Shown here piece by piece: positions 26,033-35,395 of a DNA stretch of 45,530 nucleotides (positions within the stretch are counted from its first letter, which is position 1; every line of letters begins with the position of its first letter). The stretch lies in the NCBI GenBank assembly GCA_016744655.1, contig JADGDY010000016.1, forward strand, positions 1-45,530, read 5' to 3'. Origin of the DNA: Bacteroidales bacterium (GTDB lineage: Bacteria; Bacteroidota; Bacteroidia; Bacteroidales; UBA12170). Under the pieces are notes generated by a model that saw only the letters and a list, made by a program, of their open reading frames with translations, was not told where the DNA came from and made no database searches. The position numbers and the translations under genes are program-made.

Positions 26033-29000
26033 TAGTTGATGAAATTATGTGAACGTAATAAATCAACCACTTGTCTGAAAATAATAGGATTGATATTGTA
26101 TTTCTCTTTAGGTTTTATGAGCAGGCCCTTTTCTAGCATCGGAATAAGGTCGTTTCTACAAATATATTCTGGAGCTTTAAAAACCTGGGCATAATCTTCT
26201 ATTTCTAATCCGTCGTGAACAAGAATGGCATGAAGAGCAAACAGATAATTCGGTGGTAAATCTTTATCGAATGACACATCAAAATCCCTTAATGATTGTA
26301 TGTGGATGGTATCTTCTGAAATACCATGAGTAGATCGGAGCCAGTACAATTGGGCCAAACTAACATTGCCATTCGACATTTGATTAAGTTCCTTGAAGAA
26401 GGCTTTTTTTAGATAGATTTGCTTGTCAGTTTCATTTAGTTTTTGATAAGATTTAGATAACAAATTGCTTTCAGAAGGCTCGAAATTTATTTTATAGCCA
26501 CTCAGATAGTTTCTTTTGAGAATGATTTCTTCTACCGTTTGATCGGTGAATTTTTGAAGATGGATTTCATTGATGAAAACAGAAGAAACCTTTAAGGTTT
26601 TCTCCAAATATTCCCATGATTTTGAAGTATAAGTGCCAATCCAAAATATTTTTTTTGAAGTGCTGGTCATTAAATCAAACAACATTTTCTGACTCCCAAA
26701 ACCCCTGACTTTCTTTAAATACAGGTGTTGGAGGTTTTCAAGGATGATGATACGTTCTTCTTTAAAATTATTGATATGATTAATGATTTCATCATTGCTG
26801 GTGAAACTATCTTGTTTAAGGACTTCGGCAAAGAAAGAATAATAGGCCTTGGTTTCGTATATTTTAGTACTGATTTCGTGCTTGATAACTGAAATTTCTC
26901 TATCAATATTTTTAAGAAAATAGAGGAGGAGTGAAGTGATACCACTACCTTTTTCACCTATCACAGCAGAAGTGATAAATCGACCTTTCTCCCAACTTTG
27001 AAATCCGTGATTTAGCTTTTCTAGTTCCGTTTTCCTGTCCACAAAAAATCGTTCTTCATTAGTAGGGGTGAGTTGATAGAGTCTTTGATAAACAAAGGGG
27101 AGCTTTTTAAGTGCTTCATCGGTTTTTCTAAGAAAATCAGATAGCTCATGGGAGATGTGAGGCTTCTCTGTGATCACACCAAGTTTCTTCTTGATCTCTA
27201 AAATGAAACTATTGGTATTGGAGAATTGATCCTTTATAAAGGTCATGGATTTAGGAATGAAGTTTACAATCCACTCCCAGGTTTCTTTGCGTATTCTTTT
27301 CGATCGCTCAATGGCTCTAATTCTTACTATTTTTACATTGAGCTCTAGAATATTATCAGTATTCTTTAGTTTTTGAATTTCAGTATTAAAATTATTAATG
27401 GTGATTTGAAGTTGCTCGAGTGGGGTCACTTTAATCTTGTCCATTAAATTGCTGGCCTCATCTAGATGAACTAAAGCCCTATCGTAACCTTCTGTTACCA
27501 CTTTTATACTTCCTTTAATAGCGTTTCTCTTTTCTTGGAGCATCATTTCAGCTGATTCCAAACTAAAGTCGCTAACTGTTCCCAAAGCAATAAGCTTTAC
27601 CCTCGATTTCTCCAAATGATCTTCCACAAAATTTTCTACTTCAAGAATAGATGCCTTGAAATGTGGTAGGGCTTCAAAGTTGAGCAAGTCACGTAATGAC
27701 AGCCAATTAATATCGCTGCTTTTTATACCAGACTCATAATTCTTGTTTTTAACGAAGCCTCTTTTGTCTGAAATCTTTTCTACCAAGTTCATGGTTTGAG
27801 CATTAAAAAGCTCTAAGTTTCTATTGATATTTCCAGATAACTTTTCAATGGTTTTTGCTAGAAGCTTTTCAATGAATTCCTCAGAATTTCTTTTACGTTC
27901 TACTTTAAGAATGTTTCTTAATTCCTTGGAAGATGAACTGTTTTCGATAATGTTTTTAGAAGAGTCTGTAATGTACTCCCTAAGTAATTCCAAATTGAAA
28001 CTGAGATTTTCGTTGATATAAAGGCTTATTTTATCATGTAGATCAGCGAAATTATCTAAAACACTTACATAGAGCAATACAATTTCCACATCCACTGTCC
28101 AGTCATCAAGTAGGGTGTTGTGTGTGTTTTTCCATCTCTCTAAACTTACATTATAGGAATTGATTGTTTTATTCTGAAGCTCTTTAATAGCTGAATTACG
28201 AAATTTACTTGTCGACAAATCGGGTGTGTCAACTATGAGTAAAGCATCATCTAATTGGGTAAATGTAGAAAATAGAGCCTCCTCAATTTTGTTTTGGATT
28301 TGATTTTTATCCTCCTTTATCTTCGATCGTAAACCTTGGATAAGTTTGTTGAAGTTCTCTTTGTTAAGTATTTCCGATATTTCCTGTGAATCCTTTTCTA
28401 ATATGCTGTTTTGTAGATCTTCTTCTAAGGCTTCGTCAAATTCCCAAACCGCCAATAATAATTGGCTTTTATGGAGCATTAATTCCTCAAGAATAGGTTT
28501 CATTATTTCATCAAAATGATGAGTGAGGTAATAACGAATCATGGAGCGATAGGGGATCTTCCTTTTTCTATAGGATTGAAGATCGAGTGGTGATTTCTTA
28601 AATATTCGCCTAAAGAAATTGTAAAACTTCTTTTTTCTTACTGAAAGCTTAATGCTAAAATTTAAGCTCAGCTTTTTAAAAAATTGGGGGATTCTTAATT
28701 TGTTGTTGATCTTATATCCTTCAAAAACTTCCTTTCGAATCAAGCTTTTCGGAAGTGTTTTTATGAGTTTTTCGAGTTCCTTATGGTAGCTGTCAGTGGT
28801 AAACTGATGTTCGTAATGTATGATAGCTTCTTGACTTTTTTGGAGCAAGTCGAGTATGCTTTCTTTAAATTCTCTTAAGTGAGAATAGCTCGCTAAATCT
28901 TTAATGTCTAATTCTTCAAGCTTTTTGTACCGCAATTCGTAGGCATCAACAAAACTTGAAAACTCTTGAATACTTTGTTGATAGTATTTAGAAATCTCAG

Positions 29001-29073
29001 TTTGTAATTCTTTTTCCGATTGTTCCCATAAATGCTTTAGTTCTTTGTTATTAAGCTTAGCAGTTTCTTTCAT
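26032..29073 (-). CDS. Coiled-coil protein with AAA/STAND-like P-loop domain, MscS partner
   Basis: 1013 residues, no signal peptide and no clear membrane segment, so likely cytoplasmic. Residues 1-640 are highly charged and helical with long coiled coils. Residues about 675-900 look like an AAA/STAND P-loop NTPase domain: FVDRKTELEKL (675-687, the Box II-like lead-in of ORC/STAND ATPases), AVIGEKGSGITSLL (703-716, Walker A position) and RIIILENLQHLYL (774-786, Walker B position, acid Glu779). A C-terminal winged-helix-like region (about 935-1013) follows. The Walker A lysine is replaced by isoleucine (G-x-x-x-x-G-I-T); the codon reads ATC. The stop overlaps the start of the MscS gene by one base. 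I recognise no named family. Possible roles include a tension or stress sensor that gates or anchors the channel. A near-consensus -7 (TATTTTTA) lies at about 29086-29093. Confidence 0.85.
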   Translation of the reverse strand: MKETAKLNNKELKHLWEQSEKELQTEISKYYQQSIQEFSSFVDAYELRYKKLEELDIKDLASYSHLREFKESILDLLQKSQEAIIHYEHQFTTDSYHKELEKLIKTLPKSLIRKEVFEGYKINNKLRIPQFFKKLSLNFSIKLSVRKKKFYNFFRRIFKKSPLDLQSYRKRKIPYRSMIRYYLTHHFDEIMKPILEELMLHKSQLLLAVWEFDEALEEDLQNSILEKDSQEISEILNKENFNKLIQGLRSKIKEDKNQIQNKIEEALFSTFTQLDDALLIVDTPDLSTSKFRNSAIKELQNKTINSYNVSLERWKNTHNTLLDDWTVDVEIVLLYVSVLDNFADLHDKISLYINENLSFNLELLREYITDSSKNIIENSSSSKELRNILKVERKRNSEEFIEKLLAKTIEKLSGNINRNLELFNAQTMNLVEKISDKRGFVKNKNYESGIKSSDINWLSLRDLLNFEALPHFKASILEVENFVEDHLEKSRVKLIALGTVSDFSLESAEMMLQEKRNAIKGSIKVVTEGYDRALVHLDEASNLMDKIKVTPLEQLQITINNFNTEIQKLKNTDNILELNVKIVRIRAIERSKRIRKETWEWIVNFIPKSMTFIKDQFSNTNSFILEIKKKLGVITEKPHISHELSDFLRKTDEALKKLPFVYQRLYQLTPTNEERFFVDRKTELEKLNHGFQSWEKGRFITSAVIGEKGSGITSLLLYFLKNIDREISVIKHEISTKIYETKAYYSFFAEVLKQDSFTSNDEIINHINNFKEERIIILENLQHLYLKKVRGFGSQKMLFDLMTSTSKKIFWIGTYTSKSWEYLEKTLKVSSVFINEIHLQKFTDQTVEEIILKRNYLSGYKINFEPSESNLLSKSYQKLNETDKQIYLKKAFFKELNQMSNGNVSLAQLYWLRSTHGISEDTIHIQSLRDFDVSFDKDLPPNYLFALHAILVHDGLEIEDYAQVFKAPEYICRNDLIPMLEKGLLIKPKEKYNINPIIFRQVVDLLRSHNFIN

Positions 29074-29235
29074 ACATTGTTTATTTCATGCTAAAAATAC
29101 AATATTTCTATAGAATAAGAAGTCATCGATCACAACAAAAGCCAACTTTTAAAGTTTATAATGGTCTTAATGGCATATCAATTATTAAAAAATTGTAAAA
29201 ACTGTTCAAGCTTTGCGATAATTAATGCATTGAGA

Positions 29236-29265
29236 TTTGCCAATGCAAATTATGGTTTATATTTG
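29236..29265 (+). promoter_or_regulatory. Promoter of the 269-residue lipoprotein gene (-33 TTTG, -7 TATATTTG)
   Basis: TTTG at 29236-29239 and TATATTTG at 29258-29265 are separated by 18 bases, close to the Bacteroidota consensus. ATG 29326 lies about 60 bases downstream. It lies inside a longer open reading from 29161, which therefore should not be translated. Confidence 0.7.
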
Positions 29266-29325
29266 CAGACTATTTTCGAGTATCAAAGAAATCAATCAAT
29301 TATATCAAATAAAAACAAAAAGTAC

Positions 29326-30135
29326 ATGAAAAAGTTTAAATTTATTTTATTATTTGTTGCTGCTTTAAGTATGGGTTTAACCTCTTGTAGCAAAGACGAT
29401 GACGAAACACCAGTAGATGTAACTCCAAACTTGGATTTTAAAGGTGGAAGCGATTATATTAGCACAGATGCTGTTGTTACAGCAGGTGAGGCCTTTAAAA
29501 TTGGAATTACGGCTTCTTCTAATGCTAACTCTGGAAAAAAATTGAAATCTGTTGTATTGACCATTACATCAAACAATGTAATTATCGGAGGAGATACTGC
29601 TGAATTTAGTGAAAGTTCTTATAATCGTGATTATGAAATTACAATGTCAGATCCAGGTGAAAGTGTTCTTAAATTTGTTGTAACAGATAAAGACGGACAA
29701 ACAAAAACTATTTCTTTAACTATTACTGCTGAATCTGCTGATACTCCACTTGGAGCTGCTGCTGATACTTATTTCGAAAGAGTAGGTGGAGCTGATGGAA
29801 CTGGCTTAGAAGCTTTTGGTTTGAAATGGGATTCTAATGTTGAAAGAGCATTTTATGCTGTTCTTTCTAAAGATGCTGCTACTAAATTAGTGACCTTAAC
29901 TGCTGCTGAGTGGACAAGTATTACTACTGTTGAAGCTTTAACAGCTGCTGTTGATGCTGCTGAAGGTATTGAAGACTTTAGGGGTATTTCAGTAACTGCT
30001 GATGGAGATTATGATGATGTTTTAGGTGTTATTTATAACGATGAATATCATATGATTCACCTAACGAGTGCTACTGTTACTGTTGATGCAGTTAACGGAA
30101 CAACTGCTAAAATTTACGGTCAGTCTAAGAAATAG
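29326..30135 (+). CDS. Surface lipoprotein, unknown function, probably well expressed
   Basis: 269 residues from ATG 29326. A lipoprotein signal peptide ends at Cys21 (SMGLTSC) and is followed by SKDDDE, which fits the acidic surface-export signal of Bacteroidota lipoproteins. The mature part is about 250 residues with an Ig-like stretch (about 35-135: NLDFKGGSDYISTDAVVTAGEAFKIGITASSN...VVLTITSNN...TDKDGQTKTISLTITAES) and then a second domain containing AADTYFERVGGADGTGLEAFGLKW, YAVLSKDAATKL and IYNDEYHMIHLTSA. I cannot name the family. Codons are strongly biased to A/T-ending forms such as GCT and ACT, as in the C25 peptidase gene, suggesting high expression. It is divergent from the P-loop/MscS operon. 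Terminator at 30154-30191. Confidence 0.85.
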   Translation: MKKFKFILLFVAALSMGLTSCSKDDDETPVDVTPNLDFKGGSDYISTDAVVTAGEAFKIGITASSNANSGKKLKSVVLTITSNNVIIGGDTAEFSESSYNRDYEITMSDPGESVLKFVVTDKDGQTKTISLTITAESADTPLGAAADTYFERVGGADGTGLEAFGLKWDSNVERAFYAVLSKDAATKLVTLTAAEWTSITTVEALTAAVDAAEGIEDFRGISVTADGDYDDVLGVIYNDEYHMIHLTSATVTVDAVNGTTAKIYGQSKK

Positions 30136-30153
30136 ACTAGAACTTGAATAACA

Positions 30154-30191
30154 AAAAAACTCCATTAGGATTAATCCTAATGGAGTTTTTT
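30154..30191. terminator. Bidirectional terminator between the lipoprotein gene and cdd
   Basis: Perfect 17-bp inverted repeat (30154-30170 and 30175-30191) with loop TTAA. The stem core is CTCCATTAGGA / TCCTAATGGAG, flanked by A and T runs of six, so it can terminate transcription from both sides. It lies 18 bases past the + strand stop and 28 bases past the cdd stop. Confidence 0.95.
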
Positions 30192-30219
30192 GTGGTCTTA
30201 TATGTGATTTAAAACAGGT

Positions 30220-30708
30220 TTATTTTTTCAAACCTTCAGCATAAAAAGTAAGTGGAAGTAAGCTGCCAATACCTTCTAGTATCTGAATGCGAGTGTGAGG
30301 GCTTCCAAGAATAATTCTCAATTTTGTTTTGTGGAGGTATTCATATTCTGCCATTACCTGTCTACAAGAACCACATGGGCTTCCTGGATCTTCGAGATGC
30401 ACAACATCTGATTTTACTCCCACAGCAATAGCTTTCATAGGAACTCCAGGGTGTTGTGAAGAGGCATAATACATGGCAACCCTTTCGGCACATAATCCAC
30501 TTGGGTAGGCCGCGTTTTCTTGGTTGTTACCACTCACAATTTCACCATTCTCTAGTAAGACTGCAGCTCCAACATTAAACCTGCTATATGGGGCATAGGC
30601 AGAATCGCATGCTTCCCATGCTTTTTTAAGTAATTCTTGATCTTGAACTTTGAGTTCTGAGATATTATCGAACTCTTCGATTTTGATATGTAGATCTATT
30701 GTTTTCAT
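30220..30708 (-). CDS. cdd: Cytidine deaminase
   Basis: 162 residues. The zinc site shows as Cys73-Ala-Glu75 (YPSGLCAERVAMYYA) and Pro111-Cys112-Gly-Ser-Cys115 (PGSPCGSCRQVMAEYE), with the N-terminal AYAPYSRFNVGAAVL loop and NQENAAYP for ribose binding. All four diagnostic residues are present. It hydrolyses cytidine or deoxycytidine to uridine or deoxyuridine in pyrimidine salvage and is cytosolic. The tetrameric Cdd type has this length range plus a short N-terminal extension. The downstream gene on the same strand, counted in transcription direction, ends at the shared terminator; the next upstream gene on this strand is the giant repeat protein, about 100 bases away. Confidence 0.97.
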   Translation of the reverse strand: MKTIDLHIKIEEFDNISELKVQDQELLKKAWEACDSAYAPYSRFNVGAAVLLENGEIVSGNNQENAAYPSGLCAERVAMYYASSQHPGVPMKAIAVGVKSDVVHLEDPGSPCGSCRQVMAEYEYLHKTKLRIILGSPHTRIQILEGIGSLLPLTFYAEGLKK

Positions 30709-30806
30709 CTAATAGTTTTTCATTTCTAAGCTACTATAAGCTCTAGATAATATGAATATACAAAGTAACGAAAGAATTTCTTAATTCTTAAAGTTTTTTT
30801 TGATGC

Positions 30807-33800
30807 CTATCTTTTGACAAGTTTGGTAGTATTGGTGGCACTTTTATTAGTTAATCTAATGAAGTATAATCCATTTGCTTGATCATGTAAATCTATTTCA
30901 GAAATTCCGGAATCTATAGTGCTTTGTTCGATGGTATTCCCTTTGGAATCAGAGATATGTACTTGGGTTTGTTCTGAAATATCGATTTTGAAATATCCAC
31001 TAGTTGGATTGGGGTAAACTAAAATTGGCGAGGATTCTAAATCATCAACGGATTCAATGATTTCAAATATGGCATGTAACTCTCGGCTGGTCCATACTGT
31101 AAAACTGTAATTCAAGTTTCCACTTACTGGTTCACCATTTTCTTCCCAACCTACAAAAGCAAAGTTGTTGTTTGGTGTAGCAGTTAAATTTGCTGTGCTG
31201 CCATAATCATACATTCCAGAGCCAGTAACATTTCCTCCATAAGCAGGAACGGCAATGGCATCTATTTCGAACTCTTGAATAAGAAAATGAGCCATTAAAT
31301 TTCTATCTGCAGTCACAGTGAAACTAAATTCAGGATCCACTGATACAACATCACCATCCTCTGTCCATTTTACAAAGTTAAACGCCGTGGAAGGATTAGC
31401 TGTAACGGTTGCAATCTCTCCATACTCATAGCTTCCGTCACCTTCAACCCCACCACCACCATCAGGGTTTACACTCGCCGTAATATTGTATTCAGCAATG
31501 ATGAAATTGGCTTGTAAAATCATGCTACTACTAACACTAAAAGTATAGACCGCTTGGTTACTCACCACACTTCCATTATGAGTCCAGCTTAAGAATTCCC
31601 AACCAGTAAATGGTTCTGCAATTACTGTGGTTTCATCACCATAGTTGTAATTGCCACCACCACTTGCAGTTCCTGCATTTTGAGGATCCACAGTTACAGT
31701 GATTTCAAAATCATAGGCTCCAAAATGAGCTTCTAAATCTCTGTCTTCGTTAACAGAGAAGTATATATGGGGGTTAGTAGAGATAACATTTCCGTTTTCT
31801 CGCCAATTGATGAAATAGAATCCTTCATTAGGAATGGCATCCATAGAACAGTTTTGACCTGGGCCATAATTTCCATTACCTTCTATAATAGCTGAACCTG
31901 AAGGAACTGCAATGGCATTTACTACATAATATTCTTCGGAGAAGTTGGCGACTAAATTTCTATTTTCGGTGATTTCAAATTCATAAATATCGTCAGAGGA
32001 TACCACAGATCCGTTTTCCGTCCAATTAATAAATTCATAATCATTTAGCGCAGTAGCTGTCATGGTGACTAAATCGCCATAGGCATATTCTCCTTCACCT
32101 GTGATGTTACCTCCATCTGCAGGGTTTGCTAAAGCTGTTACTATAAAGGCATCACCTTGGAAATGTGCAACTAAATCGGTGTTTTGAGTGACAGTGAATG
32201 TGTAATTACTATTAATGGATACTTGTTCACCATTTATTCTCCACTCCATGAAATTATAATCTGGATTGGGATTGGCTGTAACTGTTACAGATTCTCCATA
32301 TTGATATATTCCTCCGCCTTCTACACTTCCTCCACTACTAGGGGAGGCTTCTACAGTAACTGTAAATTCCTCCATGCCAAAATTTGCTTGCAGGTTGATA
32401 TCTTCTTCTACAATAAAAGTATAGGTTTCGTTGCTGCTTACTTCTGAGCCATTATTCGTCCAATTAAGAAACTGATATCCTTCATTGGCTTCTGCATGAA
32501 CACTGCATGATTCACCTTGCATGAAATTTCCATCTCCTTCAGTAATTCCTGCGCTACTTGGTGAGGAAACTGTCTCCACTTGATAATATAAATATGGTGT
32601 AATATGAACAATGAAGCTTACATTCCATACTCCTTCGTCCCCTTCCAGTTGTAGATTAAAGATCACATCCTTTTCTGGACAATCTGCAGATACCTCAAAG
32701 TCAAAATCATTATAAGACCAAGCTTGTGAGCCCTCAGAAATATCACCAAATTGTTCGTAATAATCGGTTACTGTAATATGAGGATCGTTAGTGCTTAATT
32801 GACCATATACAGAATGGACTGGTGCATTTCCAGTATTTGAAATAAGTATTGGTAGTTCAATAGTTTCATCAGGTTCTGCAAAACCATCACCATCACCATC
32901 GCTTTCCCCAATATCATCATCATCTATTTCGTAGGAATCAAAAACTAGTTGAGGACTGCCAGCTCCAACTACAGGAACAAAAAATGTACTCGTCCAGGTC
33001 CCTTCATCAGCTGTAATATTTAGAGTAAACATGATTGTTTTATCTTCACAATCCGCTGCAATATCAAAATCATAAGAATAGTTGGTCCAGCCATATTCTT
33101 GAGCATTTAAATTTTGAAAAGATTCGTTTGCGTCTGTGATATCTATATCTGAGTCTTCACAGCTTAGTACAGCAGAAATACTATGAGCTGTAGCATCCCC
33201 TAGGTTTTCAATTTCAACTTTCATTTCAATGGATTCTCCAGCCGAGGGAATACCATCACTATTGCCATTAGAAGATCCATTATCATCATCATCAATTATA
33301 TGATCGTTGTATGCTAAAAGAGGAGCGCCTTCAGTAGCATAAATATGGATGGTAAATGTATCATCCCATACTCCTTCGTCTGATTGAATATAAAGGTTAA
33401 AAGTGACATCTTTTTCAGGAGTTCCATAGCCTACAGAAAAGTCGAAATCTAAATCGCTCCATCCCAAATCATTGATCATTATTGTGCCAAAATTCTCGGA
33501 GTTATCGGTAATACTAATATCTGAGTCGGAGCAGGAGATGGTAGCTATAACACTATGTGCGATTGCGGAACCAGAATTGAAAATGGAAAGAGGCATTTCT
33601 ATGTTTTCTCCAGGTTCAGCTTTATGGTCGGCATCCCCAGAACTTGAACCATTATCATCATCGTCAATAATGAAACTAGCAAATTCCAATACAGGTGCAC
33701 CAGTAACGCTTATATGAATTGTGAAATTAGAGGTCCATATACCTTCATCAGAGGTAATGGTTAAAGTGAAAATCACATCCTTTTCAGGACAAGCAGAAAG

Positions 33801-35276
33801 CACATTAAAATCAAACTCATTATTTGACCAATCGGATGTGCCAGCAACGATACTACCATAGTTTTCATTGGCATCTGTAATATTGATAAATGGATCGTTA
33901 GTGCTTAGAACCGCACTTACATTATGTGCATTTCCTTCTCCAATATTCTGGATGAGCACTGGCAGTTCTATATGTTCTCCTGGTTCGGCTAATCCATTGT
34001 TATTTCCACTACTATTGTTTGAGTTGTCATCATCAATTGTAAATTCTTCAAAAGCCAATTGTGGCATTCCTTGTTCAGAAATATGAACCACAAAACTATC
34101 AAACCAAATACCCTGATTTGATTCAATTTCTATATTAAACACTACATCCTTATCAGGACAATTGGTATTCACTTCTATATCAAAGTCATTGTCGCACCAA
34201 GCTACTGCACCGGCAGCAATATCTGGGTAATATTCAAAATGGTCAGTAATAACAATATCTGAATCATCTGTGCTAATTGAAACAGAAATACTTGTGGCTG
34301 TTAGTACTCCAGTATTATGTACTTGAATAGGAATTTCAATGGTTTCTCCTGCTTCCGCTATACCATCTCCATCACCATCACTCGACCCAGAATTGTCATC
34401 ATCGATGTTGTGATTGGCATATTCTAGAACTGGAGAACCCGGATGAATAATTGCAACAGTAAAAATACTGGTCCATGTTCCTTCATCAGAGGTGATTTGT
34501 AAGGTGAATTCTACATCTTTATCGGGACAAGTAGATGAAATATCAAAGTTGTAATTATAATTACTCCAGGACTCTTCATTTACCAAGATATCTCCAAAAG
34601 ATTCTGAATCATCAGTAATTTCAATATCAGAATCGTTACAAGTTAATAGTGCTGTTACATTGTTAGCTGCTGCTTCACCTGTATTTTTAATACTTACTGG
34701 CAGTTCTATAGATTCACCTGATTCTGCAATTCCATCTCCATCTCCATCACTGCCATTGTTGTCATCATCATCAATTTGGTGATTGAAATAAGTAAGTGTG
34801 GGGCTTCCGGCTTCACTAACATGAACAGTAAAAGTGCTGGTCCAGGTTCCTTCGTTGGCCTGTATAGTTAGAATAAACTCTATGTCTTTCTCTGGGCAGC
34901 TAGAAGATACTTCAAAATCGTAATCATTATTGCTCCAATCTGTTTCGCCAGCAGAAACGGTTCCAAATGTTTCTTGATTATCTATGATATCAATCATGGG
35001 GTCATTGCATGATAATATTGCACTGACATTATGAGCGGTAAAATCTCCAGTATTTATAATAGATAAAGGAAACTCTACTGTTTCTCCTCCTTCTACTAAT
35101 CCATCTCCATCTCCATCACTTTCACCATTCACATCATCATCAACAAGATGTGTAGCATAGTTTAATTCTGGTGACATGACTCCTCTATTTCCTTGAGCAA
35201 TAGACTCATGTGGAATTGTGAGTAGCCAAAGCATGGCAATAAGAATCACACTAAAATTTAAAGACTTTTGTCTCAT
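30807..35276 (-). CDS. Giant T9SS protein: seven CARDB-like then seven InlB-type repeats
   Basis: 1489 residues from ATG 35276 (a TTG 35312 reading adds twelve residues ahead of the signal peptide and is less likely). After the signal peptide (ending near SIAQG), seven repeats of about 123 residues run from about 30 to 895. Each opens IDDDxxGxSDGDGDGIAExGE, an acidic calcium-type loop, followed by ELPV.I.NTG.A.AHNVSA.LS..D..I.ITD, W..N.FDF.V, CPEKDV.F.L.I and DEG.WTS.F.VHI. Seven InlB B-repeat-like units of about 73 residues follow (GG.V.G.G.Y.YGE..T..A.PN..Y.F..W..NG..VS....Y.FTV......AHF). A type A sorting domain ends the protein (VYPNPTSGYFKIDI ... NGLYFIRLTNK ... KLVKR). A long, probably calcium-stiffened surface fibre or adhesin is the natural reading; ligand unknown. 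Confidence 0.9.
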   Translation of the reverse strand: MRQKSLNFSVILIAMLWLLTIPHESIAQGNRGVMSPELNYATHLVDDDVNGESDGDGDGLVEGGETVEFPLSIINTGDFTAHNVSAILSCNDPMIDIIDNQETFGTVSAGETDWSNNDYDFEVSSSCPEKDIEFILTIQANEGTWTSTFTVHVSEAGSPTLTYFNHQIDDDDNNGSDGDGDGIAESGESIELPVSIKNTGEAAANNVTALLTCNDSDIEITDDSESFGDILVNEESWSNYNYNFDISSTCPDKDVEFTLQITSDEGTWTSIFTVAIIHPGSPVLEYANHNIDDDNSGSSDGDGDGIAEAGETIEIPIQVHNTGVLTATSISVSISTDDSDIVITDHFEYYPDIAAGAVAWCDNDFDIEVNTNCPDKDVVFNIEIESNQGIWFDSFVVHISEQGMPQLAFEEFTIDDDNSNNSSGNNNGLAEPGEHIELPVLIQNIGEGNAHNVSAVLSTNDPFINITDANENYGSIVAGTSDWSNNEFDFNVLSACPEKDVIFTLTITSDEGIWTSNFTIHISVTGAPVLEFASFIIDDDDNGSSSGDADHKAEPGENIEMPLSIFNSGSAIAHSVIATISCSDSDISITDNSENFGTIMINDLGWSDLDFDFSVGYGTPEKDVTFNLYIQSDEGVWDDTFTIHIYATEGAPLLAYNDHIIDDDDNGSSNGNSDGIPSAGESIEMKVEIENLGDATAHSISAVLSCEDSDIDITDANESFQNLNAQEYGWTNYSYDFDIAADCEDKTIMFTLNITADEGTWTSTFFVPVVGAGSPQLVFDSYEIDDDDIGESDGDGDGFAEPDETIELPILISNTGNAPVHSVYGQLSTNDPHITVTDYYEQFGDISEGSQAWSYNDFDFEVSADCPEKDVIFNLQLEGDEGVWNVSFIVHITPYLYYQVETVSSPSSAGITEGDGNFMQGESCSVHAEANEGYQFLNWTNNGSEVSSNETYTFIVEEDINLQANFGMEEFTVTVEASPSSGGSVEGGGIYQYGESVTVTANPNPDYNFMEWRINGEQVSINSNYTFTVTQNTDLVAHFQGDAFIVTALANPADGGNITGEGEYAYGDLVTMTATALNDYEFINWTENGSVVSSDDIYEFEITENRNLVANFSEEYYVVNAIAVPSGSAIIEGNGNYGPGQNCSMDAIPNEGFYFINWRENGNVISTNPHIYFSVNEDRDLEAHFGAYDFEITVTVDPQNAGTASGGGNYNYGDETTVIAEPFTGWEFLSWTHNGSVVSNQAVYTFSVSSSMILQANFIIAEYNITASVNPDGGGGVEGDGSYEYGEIATVTANPSTAFNFVKWTEDGDVVSVDPEFSFTVTADRNLMAHFLIQEFEIDAIAVPAYGGNVTGSGMYDYGSTANLTATPNNNFAFVGWEENGEPVSGNLNYSFTVWTSRELHAIFEIIESVDDLESSPILVYPNPTSGYFKIDISEQTQVHISDSKGNTIEQSTIDSGISEIDLHDQANGLYFIRLTNKSATNTTKLVKR

Positions 35277-35395
35277 GTATACAACGTTTACAACACAACA
35301 TTTGAAATTCAAAGTCTACCTTAAATTGAATTTCATCTAAAGGTTTCAGCTTTAGATAGTTCGTTATACTCGAAATGGAAGTAAAAGTTACGACT

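Noticed and set aside
28205-28245. DTPD-like phrase in the coiled-coil protein resembling a GTPase G3 motif
   Set aside because: There is no P-loop upstream of it and no N/TKxD motif; probably chance within helical sequence.
29161-29325. Fifty-five extra N-terminal residues before the lipoprotein at 29326
   Set aside because: The extension contains the promoter (29236-29265) and hides an excellent lipoprotein signal peptide starting at ATG 29326.
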